Source of the DNA: Chiua virens
Taxonomy: Eukaryota > Basidiomycota > Agaricomycetes > Boletales > Boletaceae
Direction of reading: 5' to 3'
Assembly (NCBI GenBank): GCA_019787685.1
Contig: JAHNUO010000041.1
Location: forward strand, 62,001 to 126,000
DNA length: 64,000 nt
Positions 47,669 through 58,849 of the stretch are shown here, in pieces. The position numbers and the translations under genes were made by a program. The notes under the pieces were generated by a model. It saw only the letters and a program-made list of their open reading frames with translations. It searched no databases and was not told the DNA's origin. Each line of letters begins with the position of its first letter. The first letter of the stretch is position 1.

Positions 47669-49366
47669 GTCAGGCTAGTCAGCCGTCTGATTGGCAAATG
47701 AATCTGAAATTGAGCGTCATACACCCGATCTTTGACCCCGTCTGATCCAGTGGCCCAACGACATCCAACACTCCTTCGACACAGCGTCTTCCAAACGGGC
47801 CGTATGTCGGGAACGAATGGTCGACGAAGAATGACGAGCGCTACAAAATGGATCGCAATGTTACTTGTCGCATTGTCCGAGGACAGAGGCCCTGATTCAA
47901 ACAATTTTGAAGTGTACATACTGAGCGGAGCTTGTCGCGCTCATCATTCCGCTGACCTCGAAACCTTTTTTCTCTGTCGTTGCTCAAGCGCTCATAGCCA
48001 ATAGTTCAAGGCACATACTGCTCAATATTCAAGAAATTGTCTCCAAGTTTCGCATGTTTGGGTTATACCTACCAGCTTTGCGTGCGTAATGTCACCTCTT
48101 TCGACACCGACAGCTTGAGTGGACACAACTTTGAAGTGCTCCATGGGAGGTCGGGGTAAGTACTCAAGCGAATACACACCGAGCGCGCTTTGGCAAACTC
48201 TACATTTCAGGATCTAATCCGGACCGGATACGAGAACACCTTGCATTGAACCACGATCGTGCACAAGATGCACCCATGCTTGACCATCGTCGCCAAGTTC
48301 GCGTGGATGGTCTCCCGATAATAATAACCCTAGACCCGCGCGTACTTGTCGATCCTTCAGTGACGTTGCTCTCGATGTCTTGTGGGAGGAATTGGAGGAA
48401 TCCGACTTCAAAGTCAACTTACCACCTTCCTTTCGACTTCAAGAAGAAAACTCTATTGACTCATCCTTCGTGGCGAATGGAAAATGCATGTTTTCTTTTA
48501 CAATTGCTTTCGGTCGGCACTTACCCAGATAGTACCGCGAGACGGGCTCGTAATGCTTTGCTTGTCCACGAAGCGCTGGCATCGGTGGAAATATCATTAT
48601 TCAGCTCGGAGATCGAGCTACCGGTCTAGCAATCCAGTCCCGTGCTCCTACTCCAAACTCGGTGCCCATTGATGTTCAGCCAAAATGAGAGCCCATACCC
48701 TTCTCACATATTTGAGATGGTAAATCGGACTACCGCATACGAGGATGCGCATTATCACCGCCAAGAAGCTGGTGCAGACCGCACGGTATATGAAACTGAC
48801 ATGATTCCAAGCTTTTGTCGCGGCGTCTTGATCCCAGTCTCGTGGAACCACTCGTGGTTCGGTACATGCTTCGGTTGATGCCGAACTCTCTCCGAGTCGT
48901 GGCCGCGGAGAACATGGCGTCTCTGCATGCCCATTTCGTGAGTCCCTGCATGGATGCCACTGGCTCGCGGGCCGAACGTGAAGTTTTACCAACATCTCCT
49001 TCTGGTCGCGAATGATCATATTACGCACAGGGTGATCTGAACCACGGGTCTAAATCAGGTCGTCATGATCGCGATTTCACTTGCTGTCGTTTGGTGGAGT
49101 ATAACCCGCCTTGGTATTTGTTCACGCGCATATACTAACCGAAACAAACCCCCTTTAACTTCAAGAAATCGAGCATCGCATCGCATACCCTTCTACCATA
49201 CTGCCTGAAATTACCACTTTGAACCTCAGTCATAATCCACCAGATCCTTCTGTTCCTTGTATGATGCTACCCAATTTTTTACACCACCTGTCAACACGAA
49301 CGCAGTTGACTCGGTATTTCCTTGTTGGTCCAAGTGATCTTGGTACCTAACATGCCAATGCATTTA

Positions 49367-50984
49367 TCAACTTGAGAGCGCCCTCGATGCCAGAATATGA
49401 AAGTACCATTTAGCACATCGTGGCCCTCGACCATTGGAACTCCCACAATAGAAAATGACTTTCTTTGTGTCTTTGTGTTCTTCGTAGAATTTGGCTAGAT
49501 CGTCATAGAAAGTCTGGGCAGGTCGCTGGATGCTTCCGCGGACATGACCTCCCTGTTCCATCTTGTTACCCTTTGTATTATACAAAAGTGATAAGACACC
49601 TACTGTATGGTCGTCGCGCCTTACGTCAACCACGACGAAGTCTTTCTTGCCAAGTTCGGGATTCCTGATGAGATCCGCGACCTCTCCGCACTCCAGACTG
49701 CTCGGAGAGGACACCGGAGCCGGATACGCGTCCCACCAGTTCTTGAGAGCGGATTTTGGTTCGGGGTCGGTGGGAGGAAATGAATTGCTCTTCGTAGCAT
49801 ATATTTTGTACGACTCTGCTGCAATGTTGGCCAATGTAAATCATTTATCAACTGTGCGCACTCACTGGCCCATTCGTTCAAATCTCCAATATCACCTAAA
49901 CTGAATGACTCTCCCGTTCCACAACATCCGACAGTCCCGTAAACATTAAGGTCAGCAGGACTCTCGGTGAACAAGATCTCTGCCAATAAATATTGTCGAT
50001 CACGGATAACATCGCAGCTTCCAACATGACCCACCTCTGAAGCCCGCTTCCTGCATCACTGCTTTATAGTCTTCAAGAAGGATGGCACCGGAAATACAAC
50101 CAATATACGCCGCCATATTAGACCGCAAGGAATCCGGGAATTGTTTCTTGGCTACAATCTGTCCATGTGAGGGTAGATGCATGAGAACGCCGTATATAAA
50201 CTGGTTCTGACTGGGACTACATACGTCATCGAGGCTAACACGACCTCCAGGCTTGAGAACGCGATGCATTTCCTGCATCACCTTGAGTTTCCCTTCGGGT
50301 GGCAATAGGTTGATGACACAGTTGGACAGGATGCAGTCTACCGAATCGCTTTCGATCGGCAGATCGTCGGTCAAGACCGCCTTGACGAATGAAACATGAG
50401 GTGGATTCAGACCCTTGGCCACAGCATTTCGTCTAGCGCGGGCAATCATATCCTATAGCGACGTTGGTCTCTAAGATCAGCACATATTCCAGCGACCGCG
50501 ATTCGAACACACCTCTGAGTTATCTAATCCGATGACCTGTCCAGTCGGACCAACTTTGGCAGCGGCAAGAAAGACGTCTATGCCTCCACCGGAACCTAGA
50601 TCAATTACCGTCTCACCCTATTTACGATAACGAACATGCACAGTAAGTGACAATGGATTGTGAATGTACCAATGACAACTCGAAGACGTTCCCTTACCTC
50701 CTTTATCGACGCGGTCGCAACAGGATTTCCACAGCTCAATCCCATGTGTGATTCGGATGGGACTGTCTGGAGCTCTTCGGCGCTATATCCAAACGCATTT
50801 GCCACGCGATCGGCATCTGGGAGTAGTCAGGCATCAATGTAAATTCTCGGGCGTTTAGCGGGGTGATCAACGTACACGTTTGATCTGCACTTTCTCGGGC
50901 GATCTTGCTGTATGCATCGTTGACGACATTGATAATGTTCGTACCGTCGCTTGGGAACGTTTGTTTACAACAGGAAGAACTCAT
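49367..50984 (-). CDS. Arsenite methyltransferase fused to a rhodanese/arsenate-reductase-like domain
   Basis: Eight exons from ATG 50984, with introns 50875-50817, 50697-50618, 50512-50453, 50224-50159, 50034-49980, 49865-49819 and 49603-49554; all are GT..AG and in phase. The methyltransferase part has [21 protein letters not shown] motif [33 protein letters not shown], and GCISGAI, with Cys residues at the positions expected in ArsM/AS3MT enzymes that methylate As(III) using SAM. After [15 protein letters not shown] the frame continues through a 47-nt intron into a rhodanese domain: [27 protein letters not shown], and the loop CGSSNGR (C-X5-R) GPRCA, as in Cdc25/Acr2-like arsenate reductases. 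The combination would couple As(V) reduction to As(III) methylation. The terminal residues after CAKWY are atypical. Cytosolic. Fusion in the transcript is inferred from splice phase. Confidence 0.85.
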
Positions 50985-53676
50985 AGTGAAGGATACAAAG
51001 TTGACAATGCCGATCGTCACTCAAAGGCACTTGTTATATGTCGCAACATGAGTACTACATATGTTGAGAAGTACTTGATATTGGGCTTTGTAACGCATCT
51101 GACTAAACCTACGGCATGTTTCTCACAATCACCAATCATTAATCAGGCTCATGGGAAGTCAAGCTTAAAGTTTTGGGCCCTGGCAGGCACAATGAGTCGT
51201 CCAAAAATATGTCGACATACACGTATCATTGTATAGTAGGAAATTCAGACGTTTTTGACTTGGGATGCGGCGCCGGTTGACTCAGCTATCTATCGGTCAC
51301 AAGTAGCATGACGCCATTAAATAAGCTCTTGAGACAGAAAAGACGTGCTCGTCCTGATGAGGAGACGCGGCAGGAACATGTACACCACCAGAATAGCACT
51401 GCTTTGACTTGTATCTTTCCTGACCGTTGACAATCTATCTTCAGTGGGGACAGTACGAGATATTGGCACCTCTAACGGCGAGTGCCGCTACAACTGTTCA
51501 TTAGCACGAGTAAAGACCCGAAGGCAATGATCACTCACCTAGTAAGTATATGAAACTCAAATGACACTAGAATTCACAGATGATCTTTTTGGTCTGAAGA
51601 TCGTTCTTCATTGCGAGTCGGCGACCTTAGCATGAAGCACATCAAGGTACTGTACAATCAACCCACCATCAGAGGTGATTCAACTAGAACTCGAGTTCAC
51701 CGTTTGTACGTCGACGCCGTACACACTTATCGCACATGAAACGGTGGGAAAGTGGATGCGGGGAAAACAACGAGCGGCTCTTCCTTGACAAGCGTCGAAA
51801 CTGGTAAACGTTAGACAAGAACGAGAACACCAACACCAACATCAACATACTGACTTAGAGTGCCCGAAAGCACCGCCTCAACATTTTGAGGGTATCTGTT
51901 TGGCGGGATCGATGGTCAGTAGTATCCGGTATTACGATGGTCCTTCCAAAATCCGTCTTGACGTCCTCCAGGGAGTGCCCAGTTCCAGACTGGGCATTTC
52001 GGTGCGTCGAGACTTTGTTACCGTTTCCCTTTCGCGAGTATAAGGTAACCTCCATGGGTATCGTGGGTATGGGTATCGTAGAGGTCGCGGGCATCATATC
52101 AGCGCCAAGTTAATCAATAATTGTGCGAGGAAACGGTAAGATGTCTCGAATAATCTCGAGGTTCCTGACCGTCGAATTGCGGCTAAAAAATGTTGCTCAG
52201 ACGGCGGAAGACACCGAGAGAATTTGAGTAGTCACCATACATATTTTGCCAGTAATGATTAAACCACCCGATGAAGTTGGGGCTGCGAGTGCATCTTGAA
52301 CAACTTGACGCATGCTGACCTCGTGAGATGACAAGACCCAACTAATGGCCCTCGATTCCTGCACATAGACACCACGTTAGCCATATGTACGACTGTAGCT
52401 CGGAGGGCAAAGCGAAAGGGTGTGCCACCTCTGCCGTCTTGGCGCTTGTTGTCAGCTGAATGACCCTTGCTTCCCGTGTCGCATCCTTTGTAGCCTAGCC
52501 GACGAAACCAATGCTGGCAGGGCCACCTTCTTGATCACGGTGGCTCCGCCTGCAGGCCAGTCAGCTACGAGGGTGGGCTACGTACGGGTAGCCATGGTCC
52601 TTGTCGCCGACCGACTGCTAAAACTTGGCATGGACGGGCTTTCGAGCGATCGTTGTAGCTCTTGTCATCGTAAATCGCATCTTGTCAACCCTGGTGGCGA
52701 GTTCCTGGTTCTCTTCTTGTACGAGTCCGTCTCTGCGCGGGCGAGGTCTCCGTATTGGCTGTGATCTTCTGAGAGCCGTACGCTATCGCAAGAATGGCTG
52801 ACTTGTCTCGTAGGTGCTTGGATGTTCCAGCTGCGGGTGCCACTGACGATCCTCTGAGGATGACGAAGACGAAGACCGACGGCGTCACGGCAACATGAAT
52901 GACAAGTGCAACAATAACCAACCAGCGTGACCAAACAAAATCGGTGGACGGTTGCACCACGGCAATGGTAAACGTCGTTGCTCGTGTGTCGAGTCGCCGG
53001 ACGGCGTCGAAAGACCGGGGATCGATGGGAGCCAGAGCAGACCAATAATGTGATGAATGTGAACGCGAAGACACGCGGAGCGACTGGTGACGGGACAAGA
53101 TAGCAGGGACTCGGAGAAAGGAGAGCGCAGAGAAAAAGTGGACATGGAAGGAGAAAGAAAGGAACTGGGGATCATCTTGAGATTGCGGTCGCCGTCCTTA
53201 TAAGCGTTGGTGATTGAAGTTCGGGCTGCACGTCAGGCTAGTCAGTCGCCTGATTGGCAAATGAATCTGAAATTGAGCGTCATACACCCAATCTTTGACC
53301 CCGTCTGATCCAGTAACCCAACAACATCCAACACTCCTTCGACGCAGCGTCTTCCAAATGGGCCGATACTATGTCAAGATGAATGGGACGAAGAATGAGA
53401 ATGACGAGCGGAGTTTACTGTACTAAATATATTGCACTCATTCATTCCGCTGACCTCGAAACCTTTTTTCTCTGCCGTTGCTCGTAGCCAAGAGTTCAAG
53501 ACACATTCTCCTCAACATTCAAGAAATTGTCTCAAAGTTTCGCATGTTTGGTTATAGCTACCAACGTTACGTGCGTAATGTCACCTATTTCGATACCGAC
53601 AGCCTGAGTGCCGCACGGGAGGCCGGGGTAAGTACTCAAGCGAGCACACACCGAACGCGGTTTGGCAAATTCTACA

Positions 53677-53823
53677 TTTCAGGATCCAATTCGGATCAGA
53701 TATGAGAACATCCTGCATCAGACCACGATTGTGCGCAAGATGCAAACTCTCTTGAATACAAATGGCGTCGGGAATGCAACCAACATGCGCAGCCATGCGA
53801 GACTCTAAGGAATCCGACTTCAA
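53677..53823 (-). pseudogene. Degraded arsenite methyltransferase fragment
   Basis: A minus-strand frame reads SDSLESRMAAHVGCIPDAIC, aligning with [20 protein letters not shown] in the intact methyltransferase genes, then MQDVLISD where those genes have MQEAGFRD. It is a separate, older relic lying downstream of the intact copy. The corresponding place in copy 1 (about 48214-48430) retains only weaker traces, such as SMQGVLVSGPD. Confidence 0.5.
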
Positions 53824-54276
53824 GAAAAAAACTCTGTTGACTCGTTCCTAGCGGGTAGAAATGGCACGTTTTTTTTGCAAGCTCAATAATCGCTTTCGGT
53901 CGGTACTTACCTAGATAGTACTGCGAGACAGGCTCGCAATGCTTTGCTTGTCCACGAAGGACTGGGTGGAAATACCATTATTCAGCACATCCGAATCACG
54001 GATCTAAATCTCGTGATGATCGCGATTCGACTTGCTGCCGTCTGGTGGAGTATAACCGCCTCGGTATTTGTTCGCGCACGCATACCAACTGAAACAAATC
54101 TGCCCCCTTGAGCTTGAAGAAATCGAGCATCATATAGCATAGCCTTCTACCCTACTGGCTGAAAATCTCCCCTTTGAATCTTAGTCAAAATCCACCAGAT
54201 CCTTCTGTTCCTTGCATGATGCTACCCAATTTTTCGCACCACCTGTCAACACGAACGCAGTCAACTAGGTATTTCC

Positions 54277-55523
54277 TCAGTTCTTGAGAGCGGATTTTGG
54301 TTTAGGGTTGGTGGGAGGAGATGAATTGCTCTTCGTAGCATATATTTTGTATGATTCTGCTGCAATGTTGGCCAATATAAACCATTTATCAACTGTGCGC
54401 ACTCACTGGCCCATTCGTTCAAATCTCCGATATCACCTAAACTGAATGACTCTCCCGTTCCACAACATCCGACAGTCCCGTAGACATTAAGGTCAGCAGG
54501 ACTCTCAGTGAACAAGATCTCTGCCAATAAATATTGTCGATCACGGATAACATCGCAACTTCCAACATGACCCACCTCTGAAGCCCGCTTCCTGCATCAC
54601 TGCTTTATAGTCTTCAAGAAGGATGGCACCGGAAATACAACCAATATACGCCGCCATATTAGACCGCAAGGAATCCGGGAATTGTTTCTTGGCTACAATC
54701 TGTCCATGTGAGGGTAGATGCATGAGAACGCCGTATATAAACTGGTTCTGACTGGGACTACATACGTCATCGAGGCTAACACGACCTCCAGGCTTGAGAA
54801 CGCGATGCATTTCCTGCATCACCTTGAGTTTCCCTTCGGGTGGCAATAGGTTGATGACACAGTTGGACAGGATGCAGTCTACCGAATCGCTTTCGATCGG
54901 CAGATCGTCGGTCAAGACCGCCTTGACGAATGAAACATGAGGTGGATTCAGACCCTTGGCCACAGCATTTCGTCTAGCGCGGGCAATCATATCCTATAGC
55001 GACGTTGGTCTCTAAGATCAGTACATATTCCAGCGGCCGCGATTCGAACACACCTCTGAGTTATCTAATCCGATGACCTGTCCAGTCGGACCAACTTTGG
55101 CAGCGGCAAGAAAGACGTCTATGCCTCCACCGGAACCTAGATCAATTACCGTCTCACCCTATTTACAATAACGAACATGCACAGTAAGTGACAATGGATT
55201 TTGAATGTACCAATGATAACTCGAAGACATTCCCTTACCTCCTTTATCGACGCGGTCGCAACAGGATTTCCACAGCTCAATCCCATGTGTGATTCGGATG
55301 GGACTGTCTGGAGCTCTTCGGCGCTATATCCAAACGCATTTGCCACACGGTCGGCATCTAGGAGTAGTGATGTTAATGTAAATTCTCGGGCATTTAGCAG
55401 GGTGACCAACGTACACGTTTGATCTGCACTTTCTCGGGCGATCTTGCTGTATGCATCGTTGACGACATTGACAATGTTCGTGCCGTCACTTGGGGACGTT
55501 TGTTTACAACAGGAAGAACTCAT
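54277..55523 (-). CDS. Arsenite methyltransferase without the rhodanese domain
   Basis: Near-identical to the methyltransferase part of the gene at 49367-50984, with the same intron positions and the same key motifs ([32 protein letters not shown]). A few substitutions occur in exon 1 and the linker. After the linker SALKN the frame meets TGA (54279-54277) because the sequence encoding the rhodanese domain is deleted. The product is therefore a stand-alone ArsM-like enzyme, which is the common architecture of this family, so activity may be kept. It may use As(III) only. Adjacent duplication and near identity indicate a recent origin, with the fused copy likely ancestral because the deletion is visible here. 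Confidence 0.82.
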
Positions 55524-55735
55524 GGTGAAGGATATAAAGTTGACAATGCCGATCGTCACTCGAAGGCGCTTGTTATATGTCGCAACATAAGTACATATGT
55601 TGAGAAGTACTTGAATGGTTATATATTGGGCTTTGTAACGCGTCTGACTAAACTTGTGGCAGACTCTCAAGATATTTCTCGCAATTAATCAGTCTCCAGG
55701 CACAATGAGTCGTCCAAAAATATGTCGACACACAC

Positions 55736-57549
55736 CAAGAGCCTCGCGTGCGTTCGGCGACTTTCGAACATCCACTCCCGTTATGTCCCTGGGCTTGCAG
55801 GTTTCTGGGGTCCGCGATTTTGGCCTTTTCGGGTAATCACAAAGTTATTGCAACGAGTTTGTATCTCGTGCTCACAGAACGCATTTCTGTCGCTTCTTCT
55901 CTTCTTAAAGGGGCCAAAAATCATGGACAATGAATCATTCTATGTATTTACTTTTCAGTAAAATGTACTTCTTATCCTGCAACGTTGACTTTGTGAACGC
56001 CTCTGAATCCTATTTCCAAATTAAGCCATATCATGTAACCGATCGTTTGATTCCTCAGAGTCAGACGCGTCGACCGCATCAACTTGGTACGCATTTCTCC
56101 TTCAAACACCTTCTGCAGTTGGTGACTTTCAGGTTGTGCATCTTGTCTCTTATGGCACTCGTTTTCCCAGCTTCGCTTGGCTTCCTTCACCCCATCGTTG
56201 ACTCGGAAGTGGGCTCATCCTCAGCCTCCCACGCTCGTATGAGTCATATCGCCTTCGCCATCACTTGTTCCGTCCTTGGATACTTCAGGGTGCTTCTGGG
56301 TCGTTTTGAGATGGTATGGATGCTGGTTGTATGTTTGCATTCATATTTTACTTGCTCTGCCCGCGCTGACCTGCTGCTTTTTAGTAGCTAGCTGATCCCG
56401 TACCGACTCGTTTCGAGTCGTTGCTTGCCCTGCTCGCTACGTTGTCATTTCGCCATCGTCCTTGTCGTATGCGATGCATTTTGCATCCCACCATCACTGC
56501 ACTTTGCGCTCGATACCATCTTCTGATTCCAAGTTATTTCCCTTGCCAGTATCCTCAGAAACCTCATCCGGTGTCGGATCTGGGTCTTTGGCTCAACTCT
56601 GCGTGCGTTTTGGCGCTGTCTTTATTTATAATGCGTCCTGGACTCCTGGACATTCCGTTGACTTATGATAGGTGCGTTTTTCTCGCTGCTTGTGCGCTGA
56701 TACCTCCACTTTGTTTTGCCTTTCAAGCACCTCAGGATCAGCTCTTCTTCGACAGACCCGGGATTGCCGTCGCCGGCAACGCGCATGACGAAAGATTAGT
56801 TGTCGGCTTCCTTTGCAGGTCTTTTGAGATGTCATTTCAAGTTTGCTATTTCATATGCTATACTCCCATCTACTGTCGTTTTTTCATGCCTAGTCGCTCT
56901 TTTTGCCCCCGCTGTGTATGTTGTATAGCACCGCGGCTTGACCTGCGGTTACGGGGTCCCGTCACACCGTTTGCGATCGAACCCAGGTACATATATTGCG
57001 TGACAATAAGACTAAAGCTGTCGTGGACATACACACGTATCATTGCATACATACTAGTAGGTGTTAATGCCCATGATTTGACCCGAAGGTCATACCAACT
57101 TCCATCTCGCGAAATCCTGAATAAAATCGCGAACACGCCCGAGATCACCCTCAGTTGTCCACTGGAAGACTCGTTACCAGCACTAACCACAAAGTTCCTG
57201 TCCAACTGACAGATCGTCCCGCTTCGTGCGAACTGTGTTGATCACAAGCTGAAACGCCGCCGCCACTTGCTCTTATACATAAATAACACTGACATCGTGC
57301 AGGGGTTAGCGAGCGAGTATTTGTCAGGAAGGGAGTCCCGCAGACCGCGTCGTGCGCAGGTGCCGCACCAACGTTCCACATGGTTGAATAATCGAACTTT
57401 GAACTCTGCCAATTTATTGTCTGCCGATATCTCCGTTCTAACGGCAAGGTATCAGTCACTGTTATCGCCGCCTCATGAATCATACTCTCCCATACTTAGA
57501 GATTTAACTCTCCGATCTGTTCTTGATACAACGACACACGTACGGAATA
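55736..57549. other. Unassigned interval with pyrimidine-rich plus strand
   Basis: Two long plus-strand frames (55930-56391 and 56421-57209) are open over 150-260 codons but are Cys/Leu/Phe-rich with no recognisable domain. The plus strand is strongly T/C-rich, which by itself produces few stop codons. A minus-strand frame at 55972-56190 has a coiled-coil-like composition (KRQDAQPESHQLQKVFEGE). Possibly an old retroelement remnant; not supported further. Confidence 0.25.
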
Positions 57550-58335
57550 TGACACTCTCAATCAGAGTTGCGCAAGTAATTTTGCATAGTCCGTTACCGC
57601 ACCTCTCTGGTCGAATAACCTTTGCTGCAGGTACACGATAGCAACGAGATGCGACAGCGCTCACTGGACATTTTCCCTGACGAGACAAAACCTATCCATC
57701 ACTGTAAAGTTTGATTCACTCCGTTCAAACCACAAAGATGTCAGCTCAACTTCTGGACCCCGATCAGTCATACGCATCCTCTCGGCCCATCCTGGACTAT
57801 CGCACGTCGCGGCTAACGATAATCGCGAGATCATTGGGATATGTCTCGTTAGATTGTAAGTTCACCATCATGGAGCAGGGAAGGCCAAGATCATCATAAC
57901 ATATTCGTGCCCTAGAAAAGAGGACGTCAAGGACGCAAGACATGCACACGTGAGCTCCCTGTTCGTGCTTCCCGAATACCAAAGACAGGGCGTGGCACGC
58001 CGGCTACTCACGACGTCTTGTATGTCGAAGCATTCCATAACATCTCGGTTTCTAATTGAGCATGTTCCTTACAAGTGACGTCTGCAAGGATGATTTTTAA
58101 TGTATCTGAAATCACATTACACGTCAGGAAGCCGAACGAACCTGCAATTAGACTGTACACATCGCTCAAGTTCTACACGGTGAAATTGAAACCTGCATAC
58201 TGTGAGTCAGTTTCAAGTTGTCCGACACATTTGCGGATATTGATCGTGACGGACCGCAAAGATGATGATGGGGAGGACGCCTTCGCAATGAATCTTGTGC
58301 TCACGGACGACGTGAGCATTCATCCATCAGGATGA
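57550..58335 (+). pseudogene. NAA10/ARD1-like N-terminal acetyltransferase, degraded copy 1
   Basis: NAA10 is the catalytic subunit of the ribosome-associated NatA complex. Fragments in the correct order: an initial MTLSIRVAQ followed by an intron-like gap; then ILSAHPGLSHVAANDNREIIG (first about 17 residues align with LSWPxLSxVAxDxxxxIVG); VSSLFVLPEYQRQGVARRLL, the acetyl-CoA-binding Q/RxxGxA/G region; and ITLHVRKPNEPAIRLYTSLKF with a DGEDAFAM end, equivalent to YVSLHVRKSNRAALHLY and DGEDAYAM. Stops and frame changes separate the blocks, so no functional product is expected. Intron-like gaps remain. A second copy lies at 61663-62404. Confidence 0.65.
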
Positions 58336-58849
58336 AGCAACCATTAGTTTAGCCATCGTTTCAGAATATGTCGGACTGACACCATCTTTGGGTATCACGC
58401 GCACATCGGTCAGACCTTCAGATATGTTGTCGTATCCAGCACAAGTGTGATATCCCGAGTTGCAATCGCCCTTGAGGTTGTACGGACTGCGGCCCTGCTA
58501 CTAAGACTTGCTCATGAACTTCGCAATAGAATACGTGGTCGATGCGATCATGGTGCTATCTGAGACGTGAATTTCAAACTGGCTCGCAAGAGAGTAACAT
58601 ACTTTCTCATGGTATGTATGGGACACCAGTTGACAGAGACACGGAGACAATGTCCAAGACATCGTGAATTATGATTCCAATACTATGACGATCAGACGAT
58701 GTCATTGGTCGGTTTGTTGATTCGCTGCTTCTAAGTTGAACACGCGATACACCACGATTCAGACACCTCATCCAATTCTTATGCTACCAGCTGTGGGCAC
58801 ATTGCATCAACCATTTTATAGTACACGTATACTTCACGTCAAGACAGAA
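58336..58849. other. Intergenic, nothing recognised
   Basis: Short interval between the acetyltransferase relic and the stop codon of oxidoreductase copy C. No gene, RNA or repeat seen. Confidence 0.3.

Larger units (their letters stand above)
45455..51215. repeat. Tandem segmental duplication, copy 1
   Basis: Sequence from TGACTTGGGATGCGG.. near 45462 to CACAATGAGTCGTCCAAAAA near 51190 recurs in the same order at 51240-55735. Matching landmarks include CTATCTTCAGTGGGGAC (45592/51434), CATCTTGAACAACTTGACG-like words (46718/52292, slightly diverged), the TTGATCACGGTGGCTCCGCC stretch (46960/52531) and the whole methyltransferase gene. Similarity is uneven: highest over the methyltransferase, lower and gapped elsewhere. 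Copy 1 has extra sequence at about 48450-49010 and about 49330-49735. Confidence 0.85.
51240..55735. repeat. Tandem segmental duplication, copy 2
   Basis: Second copy of the block at 45455-51215, directly adjacent and in the same orientation, about 1.3 kb shorter. Two sizeable losses relative to copy 1 are the interval equivalent to about 48450-49010 and the interval equivalent to about 49330-49735, which removes the rhodanese domain. Elsewhere there are point differences and small indels. Confidence 0.85.

Noticed and set aside
50461..50520. tRNA-like B-box (GTTCGAATC) in the methyltransferase region
   Set aside because: It lies in a well-defined intron and no acceptor stem or A-box can be built; similar words at 17385 and 45725 also fail.
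55930..57209. Two long plus-strand open frames as genes
   Set aside because: The strand is T/C-rich, which suppresses stops; the translations have no domain, and no introns or start context support them.
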